Shown in pieces: positions 32,331 through 44,208 of a stretch of 64,000 bases of DNA. Made by a program: the position numbers and the translations under genes. The notes below the pieces were generated by a model. That model was not told where the DNA came from, did no database searches, and worked only from the letters and a program-made list of their open reading frames with translations. The DNA comes from Xanthostigma xanthostigma (Eukaryota; Arthropoda; Insecta; Raphidioptera; Raphidiidae): assembly GCA_963575645.1 (NCBI GenBank), contig OY754466.1, positions 35,000,001 through 35,064,000 on the forward strand. The letters run 5' to 3'. Position 1 is the stretch's first letter, and every line of letters begins with the position of its first letter.

Positions 32331-33649
32331 AGTGGTGTTATCACGGTATAGAAGTGTAGCACTTGTTTTATGGATTACACTATATTTACACAGCAATTAT
32401 TATATTGTTTTTTTAAACTATTAGCTGTTAAAAATAATAAAATAAAACTGTTTATAAAAATTAAACTACTGAACACATTTTAGTAAATTTAAATAGGGTT
32501 CTGGTCTGATAGTAAACAAAGTGAATAAAATATAACCCAAGGCAATCCGACCAAAATTGCGATCTGTAGAGTCGTGACGTATGTACGTACATACGTACGT
32601 ACATACGTACAGACCAACCGACAACTGCTGTTTGTGATTTTCAATTACAATTTTAATAGTATTTATGAACTCGAATTGATTTAAAAATGGTTCTGTTTTA
32701 TAGATTAGAATCTCCTCTTTTCAAAAAGCTTCAATTTGAATGGATTTCGTGTGAAATTAACTTAGATATAACTTCTTATATGAACGAAAGTCAGCTCTGA
32801 CGCACAAAGCGATAATAAAGCACATACCGCTAGTTTAGCGGTATGTGCAATATTAACAATCAAAATGTGCAGAATTAACATGCTGGTGGTATACCACGTA
32901 TAAAGAAAACAAGTACATTCCAGAATATCTCAAAAACGGCTCATATATTTATTAAATATTCATGCATTGTACATTCTAAAATTATAATTTTTTTTACCGA
33001 TTTTTACCGATTTGTTAAAAAATATAGATTTTTAAAATAAAAATATTTTTATTGTACTTACAATTGTAATTGCATAGGAGTGTATCTGTATATTAAATCT
33101 TAGATGTGTTGGGTACAGTCTCTTACAAAAATGCACGGAAAATCTATAATTGTTACTTACTAGTTACTTTTACGCTATACTGTCGCAAGTGAACTACCTT
33201 AAAACTTTGTTGTAAAACTTTGTTGAGCGTCTTTAATCTGCAGTCTAATTTAATAATCTACTCTAAACTTTATTTTAATAAAAAAAGATAAAGTGTGTAT
33301 TTTACACTAAACACTACAGAAGGAAAACTGGTTACACACCTACACACGCGCGAAAACAACAATATAGCGTTTATATGTAGATACTAGCGGATTTTTTATT
33401 CGCTATGAATTTACGACCTACAAATGACCCCTAAAAATAAAGAGTCAAAGCTTACTTGGGTTTAATACTACACATTTATATTGACAAGGGGCCCCCACAT
33501 GAAAAATTCCCAGGGGCCTCTCAAACGTAAATCGAACCCTGTCATTAAGTATAATATTTTATTATTCATTATCCCTAGAAATTGGGTCAGTTAGTCAGTG
33601 AATCTGTCACAGATTTCCGCCACCTCTTTTTCTGAAAATATTATATTGA
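32331..33649. other. Intron 2 DNA with simple repeat
   Basis: No gene. An ACGT-type simple repeat (GTACGTACATACGTACGTAC) lies at about 32583-32610. GGGGCCCCCACATG near 33488 looks like a worn MITE end. Confidence 0.4.
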
Positions 33650-33657
33650 CATTACGC

Positions 33658-34166
33658 CAGTGGTTCCCAAACTCTTTTGACCCACGGACCCCTTTTCATA
33701 GTCAAAACTTCCCTATGGAACCTGGGTAAAAACTACATAAATGTAAAATAGGAAAATTAAAAATTTAACTTTGATGTCTTGAATGGTAAATGGTGACGTA
33801 AAAATAAAATATAAATAAAAAATTTTGTTGAAGAAGTATTTATTGAAATTATAACTTTTGTTTTAAAATACAAAATAAGTTAATGATTTGGATGAATCTG
33901 GTTTTCTGGTGGGATGTTATGAGTGTATTTATGTCCAGCTCAATATTTGTGAGTAGCAACCGCAAATCCCCACGAGTACTATTTTCTAGTCGGTTTCTTT
34001 TTTTGTGTTAATAAACATGTGTCACATTTTTTTAATTTTATATTAAACCTTGCGCGGACTCCCTGACGCTGTTCAGAGACCTCAAAATAGAATTGAATTT
34101 TCCAAGGACCCCCTGAATGATCTTAGAGACCCTTGGGGTCCGTAGGGACCACTTTGGGAACCACTG
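33658..34166. mobile_element. hAT MITE with CAGTGGTTCCCAAA ends
   Basis: Ends CAGTGGTTCCCAAACTC and, from the right, CAGTGGTTCCCAAAGTGG, among the best-known hAT termini. Flanks CATTACGC (33650-33657) and ATCTACGC (34167-34174) agree at 5 of 8 positions including the central TA, consistent with a decayed 8-bp duplication. Non-coding, 509 bp. Confidence 0.8.
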
Positions 34167-34600
34167 ATCTACGCAATCATCCACAGCCTCCCACATAACA
34201 ACTCACACCCAGACGTATCTGACGGTAGGTGAAAAGGCCGTTTTGGATAGGATTCGCATAAAATACGTTCTTAGTGGGTGTCTCCGTCAAGAAAGGAGTA
34301 ACTATGCCAAATTTAAAATGAGCTTTTATTATATGACAATGCTTTCTGCAGCCCAGCATGAATTTATCCACGGTATTGCAATGATGCCAACTGTACACAA
34401 TAATCCCTAACGGAATTAAATTTCCGTGCGCAGTTCTAGGGAATCAAGCTTAATGCATACCGCAAAATTGATTTGATATCTATATGAAATATATGTACAG
34501 GTTATTCATCTATCAAATGCGCACAGTTTTCAGGACCACGCACACTATTATTGTCAAGCACAGCGAAAACCTACTGCTTGCACAATGTCATACACTAGAC

Positions 34601-34891
34601 CAGGCTTGGGCAAATGGCGGCCCGCGGGCAGGATCCGGCCCGAAGTAGAATTTTCTCCGGCCCGCGAAGCATTTTATAAATTATAGAAAAAATAGTAAAG
34701 AAATAGCAAGGGCGCCAGAACAGACGAAAAAGAGCTTTTTTTTTTGCTCTCCGAATGCGGAAATAGAATGTGAGGACCTTTTTTTTTTGCTCTCTCCAAA
34801 TGCGGAAATGAATGTGAGGACCTTTTTTTGGCCCGCGTTCAAATTTTCATCAGCTATACGGCCCGGCGATCAAAAGATTTGCCCGCCCCTG
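34601..34891. mobile_element. hAT MITE, first of an adjacent pair
   Basis: 291 bp. Ends CAGGCTTGGGCAAATGGCGG and, from the right, CAGGGGCGGGCAAATCTTTT. It is flanked by the perfect repeat CACTAGAC (34593-34600, 34892-34899). GGCCCGCGGGC and GGCCCGCG blocks lie near the ends. It contains a ~55-bp internal tandem duplication (GCTCTC...AATGCGGAAAT...GAGGACC, at 34757 and 34803). Confidence 0.88.
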
Positions 34892-34899
34892 CACTAGAC

Positions 34900-35234
34900 C
34901 ATGTGTGTCAAACTGATTTTTCTAAAGGGTCATCTATAAGATTTAGGGTGTGCGTGTGTTAGCGGGCCAGAATTAAAATCTAAAACACATACTAATTAAA
35001 ATATTTATTTATTTAGTTTAAATGAAATTTTATATAAAGGCAATAAAAAGGGTAAATTATCTTGAGCTTGAGGTCTCTTGTTTTTTATACGCTCATTAAT
35101 GTCAGGTGTCATATTTGAGGTAGTTATTTTCAGAATAGATTGGAATGCTCACCGGATAGATTCTGGTCGCACGGGCTGTATTGAGATGCGTGAAGGCCGG
35201 ATGTGGCCCGCGGGCCATATCTTTGACATCACTG
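34900..35234. mobile_element. hAT MITE, second of an adjacent pair sharing the same target
   Basis: 335 bp, starting right after the second CACTAGAC (34892-34899) and followed by a third copy (35235-35242). Ends are CATGTGTGTCAAACTGAT and, from the right, CAGTGATGTCAAAGATATGG. The interior matches the 1220-1476 element, so it is a different subfamily from its neighbour at 34601. Confidence 0.88.
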
Positions 35235-35393
35235 CACTAGACCAACACAAACCTGCACAGATGTTAAAAACACGTCAAAAAATACAATATTAGGTTGCAT
35301 TGTTCACCTCTAAAAATTTTTGGTACGTATAGAAGCACTGTTTAATAAAATATTTGTAAATTGTTTTTTTGAACATTTTAAAGATCCTGGTTT

Positions 35394-35600
35394 CTATTGG
35401 TCAAAGATTATTAAAAAATTGTAATTAGAATAAAAAATGGGATCTTTTGTCAGACAAAAAGGAATGAAAAAATCTTCTTTTCTTCTTATATTGTAATGGT
35501 GCAGGGACATATGATTATTAAATTTATCTAAATGTTTTGTAACAAATATTAAACAGTTATAAATATACTTATGTCCGCAAAATAACATGAATATCTTCAT
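35394..35600 (-). pseudogene. Remnant of a non-LTR retrotransposon ORF2 C-terminus
   Basis: The minus-strand frame reads HKYIYNCLIFVTKHLDKF then LHHYNIRRKEDFFIPFCL. This fits the region after the RT in CR1/L2/Jockey ORF2s (YIYN-LIF-KKNLD; YNTR-K--F-IP). It is not a copy of the LINE at 17729-20704, whose equivalent part differs. Only ~65 codons are recognisable; upstream residues of the same 129-codon frame match nothing I know. Confidence 0.55.
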
Positions 35601-35783
35601 GAACAAACTTTTTTGCTCTGTGCTGTGCTCGTCGTGCAGGTTCATGCTTAACAAGTGTGCGCGGTCTTTTAAAAGTAATAGTTTATTCATTGGGCTAGAT
35701 TTATATTTTTGTTGTAGATGTTGATCTAGAGGGGGGAGTACCAGCCGGGACATGATCCTCGGGTGACAGATTTTCAGGGCCAC

Positions 35784-36734
35784 CGAGCAACATAACTAAT
35801 ACAAGGTGTCTAGTACGATAACAGTTTTTCCAAAAAAAAATATAAATCAGTATTTTGAAATGACTACCAGCTAATTAGGCTAAGGTTGTGTTAATAATTA
35901 TGATTTTAATTATCGCCTTTAGGAAACAAACATTAGTCGACGAAAAAACGGTGGCAATCTACAAATTATTTTTATTTAATTTAATTTAAGGTATTTAACA
36001 CATATACATAAACATAAATATGAACTTTAACTATGCCAAATCTCATACTCCTCCGTGCGCACAATCTGCTTAAAAAAGAATTCAAAGTTTTTACTTCGCG
36101 TATTAATATATAGATGCTACAACAGTTTTGAATATTGATGTACAATATTCCAACACCTGCATCCCCTTGGAGCAGGGAAGGGTTTTTAATTTCCCGCTTC
36201 GATGAACTTTTATTATTTTTATTACAGTTTTGACTCAATTAAGTGAAAGGCTCCTTAAACGCTTAATGACAACTCCAACGCAATTTTCTTATAGGTAGAA
36301 GTGAGAAGACTATAAATTCCTGTAAATGCAACGAACAATAACGCATCACTCTAATATAAAACCTCTTCGCTACATCCGCACATAACAGAGTTCAAATATC
36401 TAAAAGCTTTCTCGTAAAGATAATGCTTTTGTCAGTATTTCAATGTTATATTACTTTTTTTACATTTTGCGATATGAATATAAGGAATATTTTACAATAA
36501 GTAGTAATTATAATCTACATATTGCAATATTTTATTTATTATTATTTGTTTATTTTTTGTTATCATTCGAATGCGTTTATCACATGGCTGATTATAAACA
36601 TTAAAATATACAGCCAAAACTTTCTATTACAAAAAACTCTATAAAATAAACATTAGCCGTACTGCTTAGACCCTTGATTCACAGTCACTGGATTGTAGAT
36701 TGAAAATTTAGAAAATAATTAAGTTTTGTTCTTA
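35784..36734. other. Intron 2 DNA with a Helitron fragment
   Basis: 35928-35968 repeats the GTCGACGAAAAAA-GGTGG piece of the Helitron-like remnant at 14326-14372. The rest is AT-rich and featureless. Confidence 0.45.
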
Positions 36735-36950
36735 TACTGCACCAGCGCGGTTATCCTTCGCTCGGGTGCAATTATATCCTGACTTTATCCTCATAGGGGT
36801 TGAATTTTGAAAAAAAGGCCTTTGTCTTTCTCCAGGCTTCAAACAATTTCCATATTAAATTTCATTGCAATCGGTCCAACGGTTTGGCCGTGAAAGCGTA
36901 ACAGACAGACAGAGTTATCTTTGCATTTTCACCTTAGTATGGATGGTATA
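36735..36950 (+). repeat. RTE/Helitron-type repeat tail
   Basis: CCAGCGCGGTTATCCTTCGC, TTGCAATCGGTCCAACGG, CCGTGAAAGCGTAACAGACA and TTAGTATGGAT in sequence form the 3' part of a repeat type common in insect genomes. The class (RTE LINE tail or Helitron) is uncertain. Confidence 0.5.
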
Positions 36951-37114
36951 TTTTGCCCATACCTTCGATAAATAGCTGCTTTTCAGTTCATTTTCTAAAT
37001 TTTTGACAATTTACTTTTGAACAAACGTCACTTTATAATAGGAATTAGGAGGTTATAATAAAATACTTGAAAAACAATCGATGATGTACTAAAAGATAGA
37101 AAACAAAAATATGT

Positions 37115-37403
37115 AAAAAAATGTTTTTCTTCAGACCTCGATCGAAAGTGCATACTTTCGGCATAAATTGTAGGGCAGAAACCAATCAACTGTTGTTTAG
37201 ATGTCGTTTCCATAGCAACCCTATATTTTAGCTAATAGTCGCGAACAGCTCTCATTCGTGTTTATACGTATATCCTCCAAGCTTCTTGCTTGAAATGGAT
37301 CTGTGTTTTGATGTAATTAATTAATTAATGTATTTAATAAGCGTGCTTACGACCGAGGTATGAAGAAAAATAGTATACACCACACTGGCCGAAAGTGTGA
37401 TGT
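37115..37403. mobile_element. MITE with TTCTTCATACCTCG ends, copy 2
   Basis: Same family as 22553-22893 (ends TGTTTTTCTTCAGACCTCG and, inverted, ACGACCGAGGTATGAAG). It is followed at 37376-37403 by the CACCACACTGGCCGAAAG end of the second small MITE, as at 22900. Confidence 0.62.
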
Positions 37404-38315
37404 AATTTACTATTTAATTTAACCGGTTTTTTTGTAATGTCGGTGATGTACTAAAATCCAGAAAATAATTATGGCTCAGCAGTCTGGGGCTTTGATCAGA
37501 CTAAAATAAAATCGTGTAATGCATCTAGTAGAAAATTTTCTTTTGTTGAAGATCGGATGCCATCATATCTGACTTTTGATTCTATTCTGCGATTTTAATA
37601 TAACTAGATGCATCCTACGATTTTATCTCCATTTGATTCAATACGGTCTAGGTACTTGAGTTGTTAATTAAATCATTGTTATATAAAAGCATTATTCGCT
37701 CAGAGTTGGTATTTCAATTATTTTTATTGTATAAATATAAATTTTGATTTAATCTATAATTAAAATATCTTTGCGGTGATTTTTTAAATATGTAAATTTT
37801 ATATTATTTAAATGTTTTTTGTAAACGATGACTTCTTCTATACATTGTAGTTATGTTCTTGGAGTAATAAAATTATTAAGAGTGTTTATGGAACGGATTG
37901 TATATGAAGTACATCCGCCGCTATAATTTGATGTTATCATGCAGTTTTTATAGCTTGCCATATAATTAGTTATGTTTAAATACGAAATATCATGGCCACA
38001 CTCCAACATTTTAAGTATTGCGAAATAGCGTTCCATAACTATTTCTTTTCCGATTTGTTGATGTGTTTTTGTCTATTTTTTGTTGTTTTAAACTAAATCG
38101 GTACCTATATTTTGTGTGTCAAATAAATAATTCATAGTATTTAACTAAACGATGTAAACATAATTTATTACGTATATATAGTTTTAACTCAATGCTGGAG
38201 TTTCATTCGACTTCCTAACGAAACAGTTGCCAATTTCGATTTTCTGACAAGGCTATATGAAACATGATGAAATCTATCTACTAGTGAAGTGAAACAACAG
38301 GACCATAGCCTAATA
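37404..38315. other. Intron 2 DNA, nothing recognised
   Basis: AT-rich; CTAGATGCATC (37608) and GATGCATCTAG about 100 bp apart near 37520 are inverted and may be a worn small MITE. Confidence 0.35.
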
Positions 38316-39360
38316 TAAAAAATTCCAGCCATTTAGGCAATGGGTCCATTCCAACTTCAAAAATATTGACATTTGATAAAGTACAATAAAGAAAATATGT
38401 TTGTTATTCGTTTGAATAGTTACTTACATAATACATGCTTCACGCCATGAAAAAATTATCCAAAGCATGCTTAATTAATTTCTTTCGGACAGATCTACAG
38501 AACAAAAGAACAGCTGACGTGATAACGTCTTATAAATTGACGAATCACGTCAAAATAAAAAGATGAAACACCGGCTGCATGCACGAAAAAGTGTAACGTT
38601 CCTAACGTTACTAAGTGAGCGACTAGATGCCTTCGGTAATTTTGAAGCAGATATCATCAACTGATTGACATGAAAATTTGTATACACGTTTAGTTTGAAT
38701 GACAATGCATGGTTAGCTGTGTGACGTCACTCTAAATCCAATATGACGGACTTCTAAAGATGGCGGACTAAGTTTTTGACGTGATAACGTCTTATAAATT
38801 GTTGAAACACCAGCTGCACGCACGAAAAAGTGTAACGTTCCGTCTGAACCTGTGCGTGCAAGCGAGAGCGCAGTAATGTATTATTAAATATGATATTCGA
38901 GCGGAATACGTTATCACGTAAAACTATCGTCCGTAAACCGACTTTACAGACAACCAATTTTTTATATTCAAAATATTTCCGAAACTATAAAGTTCGGAAA
39001 AAAAACATTTTTCTACAATAGTTTCTCATAAAAATAAATAGAATAATCAACCATTATAAAAAGTATAGCATTATTATATAAAAAAACAACATTATAGCAT
39101 ATATCCTTTCTGCGCATGCGTTGATTTTCCCGAAAAAAAATAGGACTCTTCATATTAGCATATCAAATATCGTCCCACAATTTGTTTTCAATGCGTTCAT
39201 CCGTTTGACCTGTATCGTGTTTACAGACAAACAGACGCACAGAGTTTTTCCAAAAATATGTTTTTTGGATTCGGGGAACTTCAAAGCGAAAAAAATATTG
39301 TAAAATTTTGAAATGTGCATTTTGACCTAAATTATATAGTGATGTTGGAATTGTAAAAAT
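38316..39360 (+). repeat. R1 dispersed repeat, copy D, interrupted
   Basis: The R1 order of landmarks runs from TCCAGCCATTTAGGCAATGG to AACAAAAGAACAGCT (38516). It resumes at about 38964 with CAAAATATTTCCGAAACTAT and continues to TTTGACCTAAATTATATAG. The inserted 38517-38963 is R2-family sequence. Confidence 0.65.
38517..38963. mobile_element. R2 inverted-repeat sequence inserted in R1 copy D
   Basis: It holds one complete short R2 unit (about 38773-38963). This starts TTTTTGACGTGATAACGTC and ends ACGTTATCACGTAAAAC then GACAACCAAT. A partial R2 left end (38517-38640) precedes it. Terminal GACGTGATAACGT and ACGTTATCACGT are inverted. It must be younger than the R1 copy it splits. Confidence 0.6.
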
Positions 39361-39460
39361 AGACATGAGCGGAGAACGCGTATTGTATTTCAATTTTATT
39401 AATATTATACGAATTTGCTGTGTCGTTAGATAATTTTTTAGAAAATAGATTGTAGATTAA

Positions 39461-40047
39461 ACGCTAGGAAAGTATCATTTGACACGCGATCTTTGCGCCC
39501 TCTCGTGTTTTTTTTTAAATTCTGGTTCAGTCAAAACCTCAGTGTCATAATATGTTACAACTTGTTACATATTATGACACTGAGGTTTTGACTGAACCAG
39601 AATTTACAAGTGCATTTTAAAAAGGATTAATTTTTGAATAAAATGGGGGAAAAAGCTATCAAATCGGAAGTGCTGTGTTGTTGATGGTAAAGATACACCA
39701 ATTAAAAATCCAGAATTACAATTTCAACGTTTTCCTGGATTTTATTATGAATTAGAGAGGGAAAAAAATGAAATGCCGAAGTATGTCGTAAAGGGTAATT
39801 TAATTTTATTTTACACCTGTTATCATTATTAAATCTATGAAAAATAACATAATTGTTATTTTGTTAACAAAAATAAGATTTAAAATATTTTGAAATAAAA
39901 AATGTACTGACATTGTGCGTAAATATTTTTTTATGGTTAAGAATAAAGCTGGTTTCCATGGGTTTGTAAGTTTTGAGTGAACCAGATTTTAAAGAATCAA
40001 TTACGAGATGGCGCAAAGATCACATGTCAAAGATATTTTCCTAGCGT
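39461..40047. mobile_element. P-element/THAP-like MITE
   Basis: About 587 bp with ~80-bp imperfect inverted ends: ACGCTAGGAAAGTATC, GATCTTTGCGCC and CTGGTTCA(G/C)TCAAAAC on the left, mirrored at 39968-40047. Inside is a fragment with THAP-like sequence (39668-39790). P elements carry an N-terminal THAP DNA-binding domain, so a deleted P-like element is the working idea. I found no clean 8-bp target duplication. An 80-bp palindrome (39522-39600) repeats the subterminal motif. Confidence 0.5.
39668..39790 (+). pseudogene. THAP-like domain fragment
   Basis: The frame reads KCCVVDGKDTPIKNPELQFQ then RFPGFYYELE and ends near a GT donor-like AAGGGTAATT. FQRFP and the spacing from the leading cysteines fit the first half of a THAP zinc finger. 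The second Cys of the C-x(2-4)-C pair is not clearly present and the C-terminal C-x2-H half is absent, so the domain is incomplete. No good start codon lies in this frame; a nearby ATG at 39643 is in another frame. Confidence 0.35.
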
Positions 40048-40438
40048 ATAGGCGTTTGACAACTGTAAGTAGTCATTAAATTTATGACAATTTTCTAAAT
40101 AACAAATCCTGCATATGTTTTTTTCGTGTGATGTTATGTATTATTAAAAAAATTGTAGCTAAATTTGAAAGCTGTTTCGAACAACATCTTTGCTCTTTTC
40201 GTGATTGAAAAAGATTTTCTAATACACGCCAAGAAAGCAAGTAGTGTGTTCACTAATTCTACTTGGATTTGTATAGCGGCACACAACCTATATCTGGTGT
40301 TTTCCTGATTCATCGTCAGTATTTGAAACAATTGTACAAAATATATATTTATATTTTGCAATTATACATAAACATTTTTGCTAATTGTTTGGGGGGCTGT
40401 GAACCGTCGAGTAATTTTTATCTCATCCTTATTAGACA
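40048..40438. other. Intron 2 DNA, nothing recognised
   Basis: No repeat border or coding feature seen. Confidence 0.3.
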
Positions 40439-40977
40439 AAGATCCCGGACCCGCCAGACCTACTGTTAAAATTTTATCAGTAAATGTACAATATTTAGTT
40501 AAAAACGTATACCAATTTACTAGCTTGACAGCGGGGGCCTTTTAGAGACAACAGGTTCTTAAGATACGTAAAACACCTGCTTACCTACGTACGCAATGGT
40601 ATTATGCATGCATATATATGAGTGAGAGTGAGAGCATTAGAGGATTTTTTTTGACATCTTCATGAAAATATGTAGGTTATTTGCTTCCATGGAATTTTTT
40701 TCTCAAACTCATGTATAAACAAATAAAAAACCTAAATTTCATGAAGCTGTCAAAAAAACATCTAATGCTCTCACTCGCACTATTTTGCATGGATAATACC
40801 ATTGCATACGTAGGTAAGCACGTGTTTTATGTACCTTTACTTTAGAACCTGCTATCTCTAAAAGGCCCCTGATTTCAAGCTAGCAAATTGGCACACGCTT
40901 TTAACTAAATATTGTACATTCATTGATAAAATCTTAGCAGTATTGAAATGGCGTAGGTCTGGCTGGTCTGGGATCTT
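40439..40977. mobile_element. 540-bp foldback element
   Basis: Arms of about 260 bp are inverted around an axis near 40700. The ends read AAGATCCCGGACCCGCCAGA and, from the right, AAGATCCCAGACCAGCCAGA. GAGTGAGAGCATTAGA is mirrored as TCTAATGCTCTCACTC. It lies just 213 bp upstream of exon 3. Class unknown. Confidence 0.78.
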
Positions 40978-41190
40978 GGTATATAGGTTTCGGCATCTGG
41001 CAAATACATTAAAAATAACAAAGCACTATAGTTAAATTTTTATTTCAGATGTACACTAGGTACCTATTATAAAATAGACATTTCATATGCAACAATTAGT
41101 GTAATAGATAGATCTAATTTTACTGTATGTATCACATAGTTTAATCGTTGATTATTAATCAACTCTATAATGGCTATTTTTTTTTTGCAG

Positions 41191-41302
41191 ATATTAGCAA
41201 CCAATCAGGAGCCGTATCGCTTCCTGCCCTGCATTGTTTGCAGGAGCATGGCCCGTTGTCATCATATACCGCCGACGTTATCAACACCAACCCTCACCGA
41301 TA
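41191..41302 (+). CDS. Split gene, exon 3 (112 nt)
   Basis: The acceptor TATTTTTTTTTTGCAG is strong and the donor is GATA|GTAAGT, near consensus. In phase with exon 2 it reads DISNQSGAVSLPALHCLQEH then GPLSSYTADVINTNPHR with no stop. It leaves two bases (TA) for exon 4. Other frames are also open here, but only this one links exons 2 and 4 in phase. No domain recognised. Confidence 0.75.
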
Positions 41303-43211
41303 GTAAGTATTTTTCACGTATATTTTTTATATATATATATATACCTATATATAACCCGAGACAAACAAAAAAAACTTCCAAAATATTCTCTTAAATTTAA
41401 CATTAAAAACATCGAACCGGAATTATAATGGCAGTTAATAACAAACTGAGCGTATATTCTGCCATTTTTGGTGCTGTTCTGTACTGTCAATGTTCGAATG
41501 TACACTATTCTTATTTTTTCATTTTTTTAACATTACGTAAGTTAAAGTTAAATAGAAATTTAATAGCGGTGTTTATTTTCACATTGATCACATAGAATAG
41601 CGCCATTTTTTGTTAGAGATACAATCATTTGTCTTTGGAGATCGCAGTGTCGGGCTGTCTTAAATGGAATTTCTCGACGACTCGAAGCAAATGAAGCTCT
41701 CGCCGTATTGTTTTGTCTCTAAAGTAGAGTTATCAATGCTCCGGCTGATAACAATAGTGTTTCCGACGAAATAACGGCAATTCTTTCACTGGAAACACTG
41801 CAGTCTCTTGGAGTTATTATTTCGCAATCATTTGTAGCATCTAATTCAGTAATTTCGTTTCTTAAACTAGCTCGCACAAACCGTGAACTGGTTGATTAAA
41901 ATAATCTTCTGAACCCATTCTTGATTATCCATAAATTACTTGTCTTCTGGGATCCAGAGTCGGACATTTCGTTTCTGTCTCTTTATTGCACTGTATGTAC
42001 TTTTTTTTTAACAAGATGGTCTTTACTCTGATGAGTAATTAGCCAGGGCTAGTTTTTATATTAGGCTAATTGCGATGGAATCTGATTGATTGGGAACATA
42101 AGCGACGCTATAGGAAGCAAAACATATAACAGGGACATAAAAGGGATGGAATACACGGATATTACGGTTGGGGACAAGGATTAGCCTCGGGCCATTCTCG
42201 GCAGGTATTAGACAGACATGATGGCCAGGAAGAAGGGCCGCCGCTGTCTGTACCAGAGAACATACACGTCTGTACTTTAAGCGTCCATTAAATTCTTGTA
42301 GGTATCATTTCACTCTTCAGAGCATTATGTCTTGTTAATAGGTCTACCACTAGGCGAAGACTGTTTAAACTAAGTTGTAGTAGTTCTTCAGTTATTTTTC
42401 GGGTGATTATTTAAGGAAAGTTTTGCCTAATTGTTGATTTTTTATCCATTTCCCTTATTTGCTACCGTACTGTGCCTTGAATTTCTGCATTATTGTATTG
42501 GTTGAATATTTCTCAATGCTTAATTTTATCAATTCTGGAGTTTTTACGAGACCAAAGGAATGATTTTTGAAGAATTGTGGTTACACTGAGTAAAAATTAA
42601 AATAGCATTGGGTAAATGTTTTCAATTGGATATTTTTTTAACAAAGCACTCTGAGTGATGTGAGTTACGATTGAAATTGAAATGTCTGTTTGAATAAAAG
42701 AAACCCTTGTGTGCCTCTTGTTTATAATGAAGGGTTGAACTAGGCTATCATCATTAAAGAGATATTAAAACATTCCCCGAACTTCTATACTTATATACCG
42801 GTACACATCTGGCTCCAAGCTCTTCTTGTACGAGGGGCTTTTAAACATTAGTTTTTGTAGGATAGTGTTTCTTCTTGAAGAACAATTAACTATTTTGGAA
42901 AATTAATCAAACTGTTTTTTAAAGTTTTGGAATACTTCTCATGTATAGATTTTTGTCAGTTTAACCTTTTTTCCTCGTATAGAATTTTAAAATACATTAG
43001 GTTCGGGGACAGTCTACAGATAGACACTGTCTGTTTGCAGACGCAGTCAACAGGAGGTACCTCCTAAAACGTGCTAGGAATGATGGAAGGGGGGGTAATT
43101 AAATTATGAATCACATCCACGTTTATGGAGTTTTATTTATTAACTTTATTCAAACATTATTCATAACAAACCACAATATACACTGTAACACTAGTCACTA
43201 CTGCTATAAGC
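41303..43211. other. Intron 3, first part, no recognised gene
   Basis: About 1.9 kb without a convincing ORF. 42105-42275 is more GC-rich (GGGACAAGGATTAGCCTCGG, GGAAGAAGGGCCGCCGCTGTC) and might be a repeat or decayed exon, but I could not read a coherent frame. Confidence 0.35.
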
Positions 43212-43219
43212 CATGTATC

Positions 43220-43470
43220 CAGCGCCGGCTCTAGCCCTTGATCAGGGTAGAGCGAGATTGCCGTTCAGCTCCCTTTGATCGACGCTTTCACATCACATAA
43301 ATTGTATTTCAGTTTATGTTAAAGAAATAATGATAACCAACTTTTGTTCTACCGCTATATATAATTAAATTAGTATTTGGTGCTACTTTCAATATTTGGC
43401 ATTTTGGCGCCCTTTGCTACTTGATGCCTAGAGTGGCCGCTCCTCTCGCTCTACCCCAGAGTCGGCGCTG
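43220..43470. mobile_element. hAT-like MITE with CAGCGCCGGCTCT ends
   Basis: 251 bp. Ends CAGCGCCGGCTCTAG and, from the right, CAGCGCCGACTCTGG. Flanks CATGTATC and CGTGTGTC match at 6 of 8 positions, consistent with a decayed 8-bp duplication. Confidence 0.7.
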
Positions 43471-43650
43471 CGTGTGTCGTGTATCACTGTATTTCAATGT
43501 GTATTGTGTATATCTACGACATACGTACCGCCAAGTCAAAGCCGTCAAAGGTGTTGACTGAATGAGATAGATTCGGTGAACACTTGTAGTATATGACAGT
43601 GGATAGATGCTTATTTGTACTAATGTGCTGACGGTAAATGCAGCTCAAAG

Positions 43651-44208
43651 TCGATCTAAATAATACGCTATAATTTGTGTACACCTGGGCAAGCTAATGA
43701 GGGCGTTTCATGTGTTGCTTCGGAGCACAGAATAGCTCCTGAACGCAAGAACGTCTGCCATATATAGAACAAACGAGTTTTGCGGTCTGCCAGTGGCTGT
43801 TAAACCATGACTTTGATTGTGTAACTATTACACATTAAATATTGTTTAAATATGGAAAATATAATGCATTCTAAAGTAATGAAGTACCCAAGATTTTGGT
43901 TGTTCTGCAGTCGAATTCTTAGACCCTATCGATCTAAATAATACGCTATAATTTGTGTACACCTGGGCAAGCTAATGAGGGCGTTTCATGTGTTGCTTCG
44001 GAGCACAGAATAGCTCCTGAACGCAAGAACGTCTGCCATATATAGAACAAACGAGTTTTGCGGTCTGCCAGTGGCTGTTAAACCATGACTTTGATTGTGT
44101 AACTATTACACATTAAATATTGTTTAAATATGGAAAATATAATGCATTCTAAAGTAATGAAGTACCCAAGATTTTGGTTGTTCTGCAGTCGAATTCTTAG
44201 ACCCTATC
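43651..44208. repeat. Perfect 278-bp tandem duplication
   Basis: 43651-43930 and 43929-44208 are identical over 280 bases, period 278, by direct reading. The unit holds no gene or TE end that I recognise. It is either a very recent duplication in intron 3 or an assembly artefact. Confidence 0.9.

Noticed and set aside
42105-42275. GC-richer stretch as an exon
   Set aside because: No frame stays open with splice sites that fit the neighbouring exon phases (exon 3 leaves phase 2 and joins exon 4 directly).
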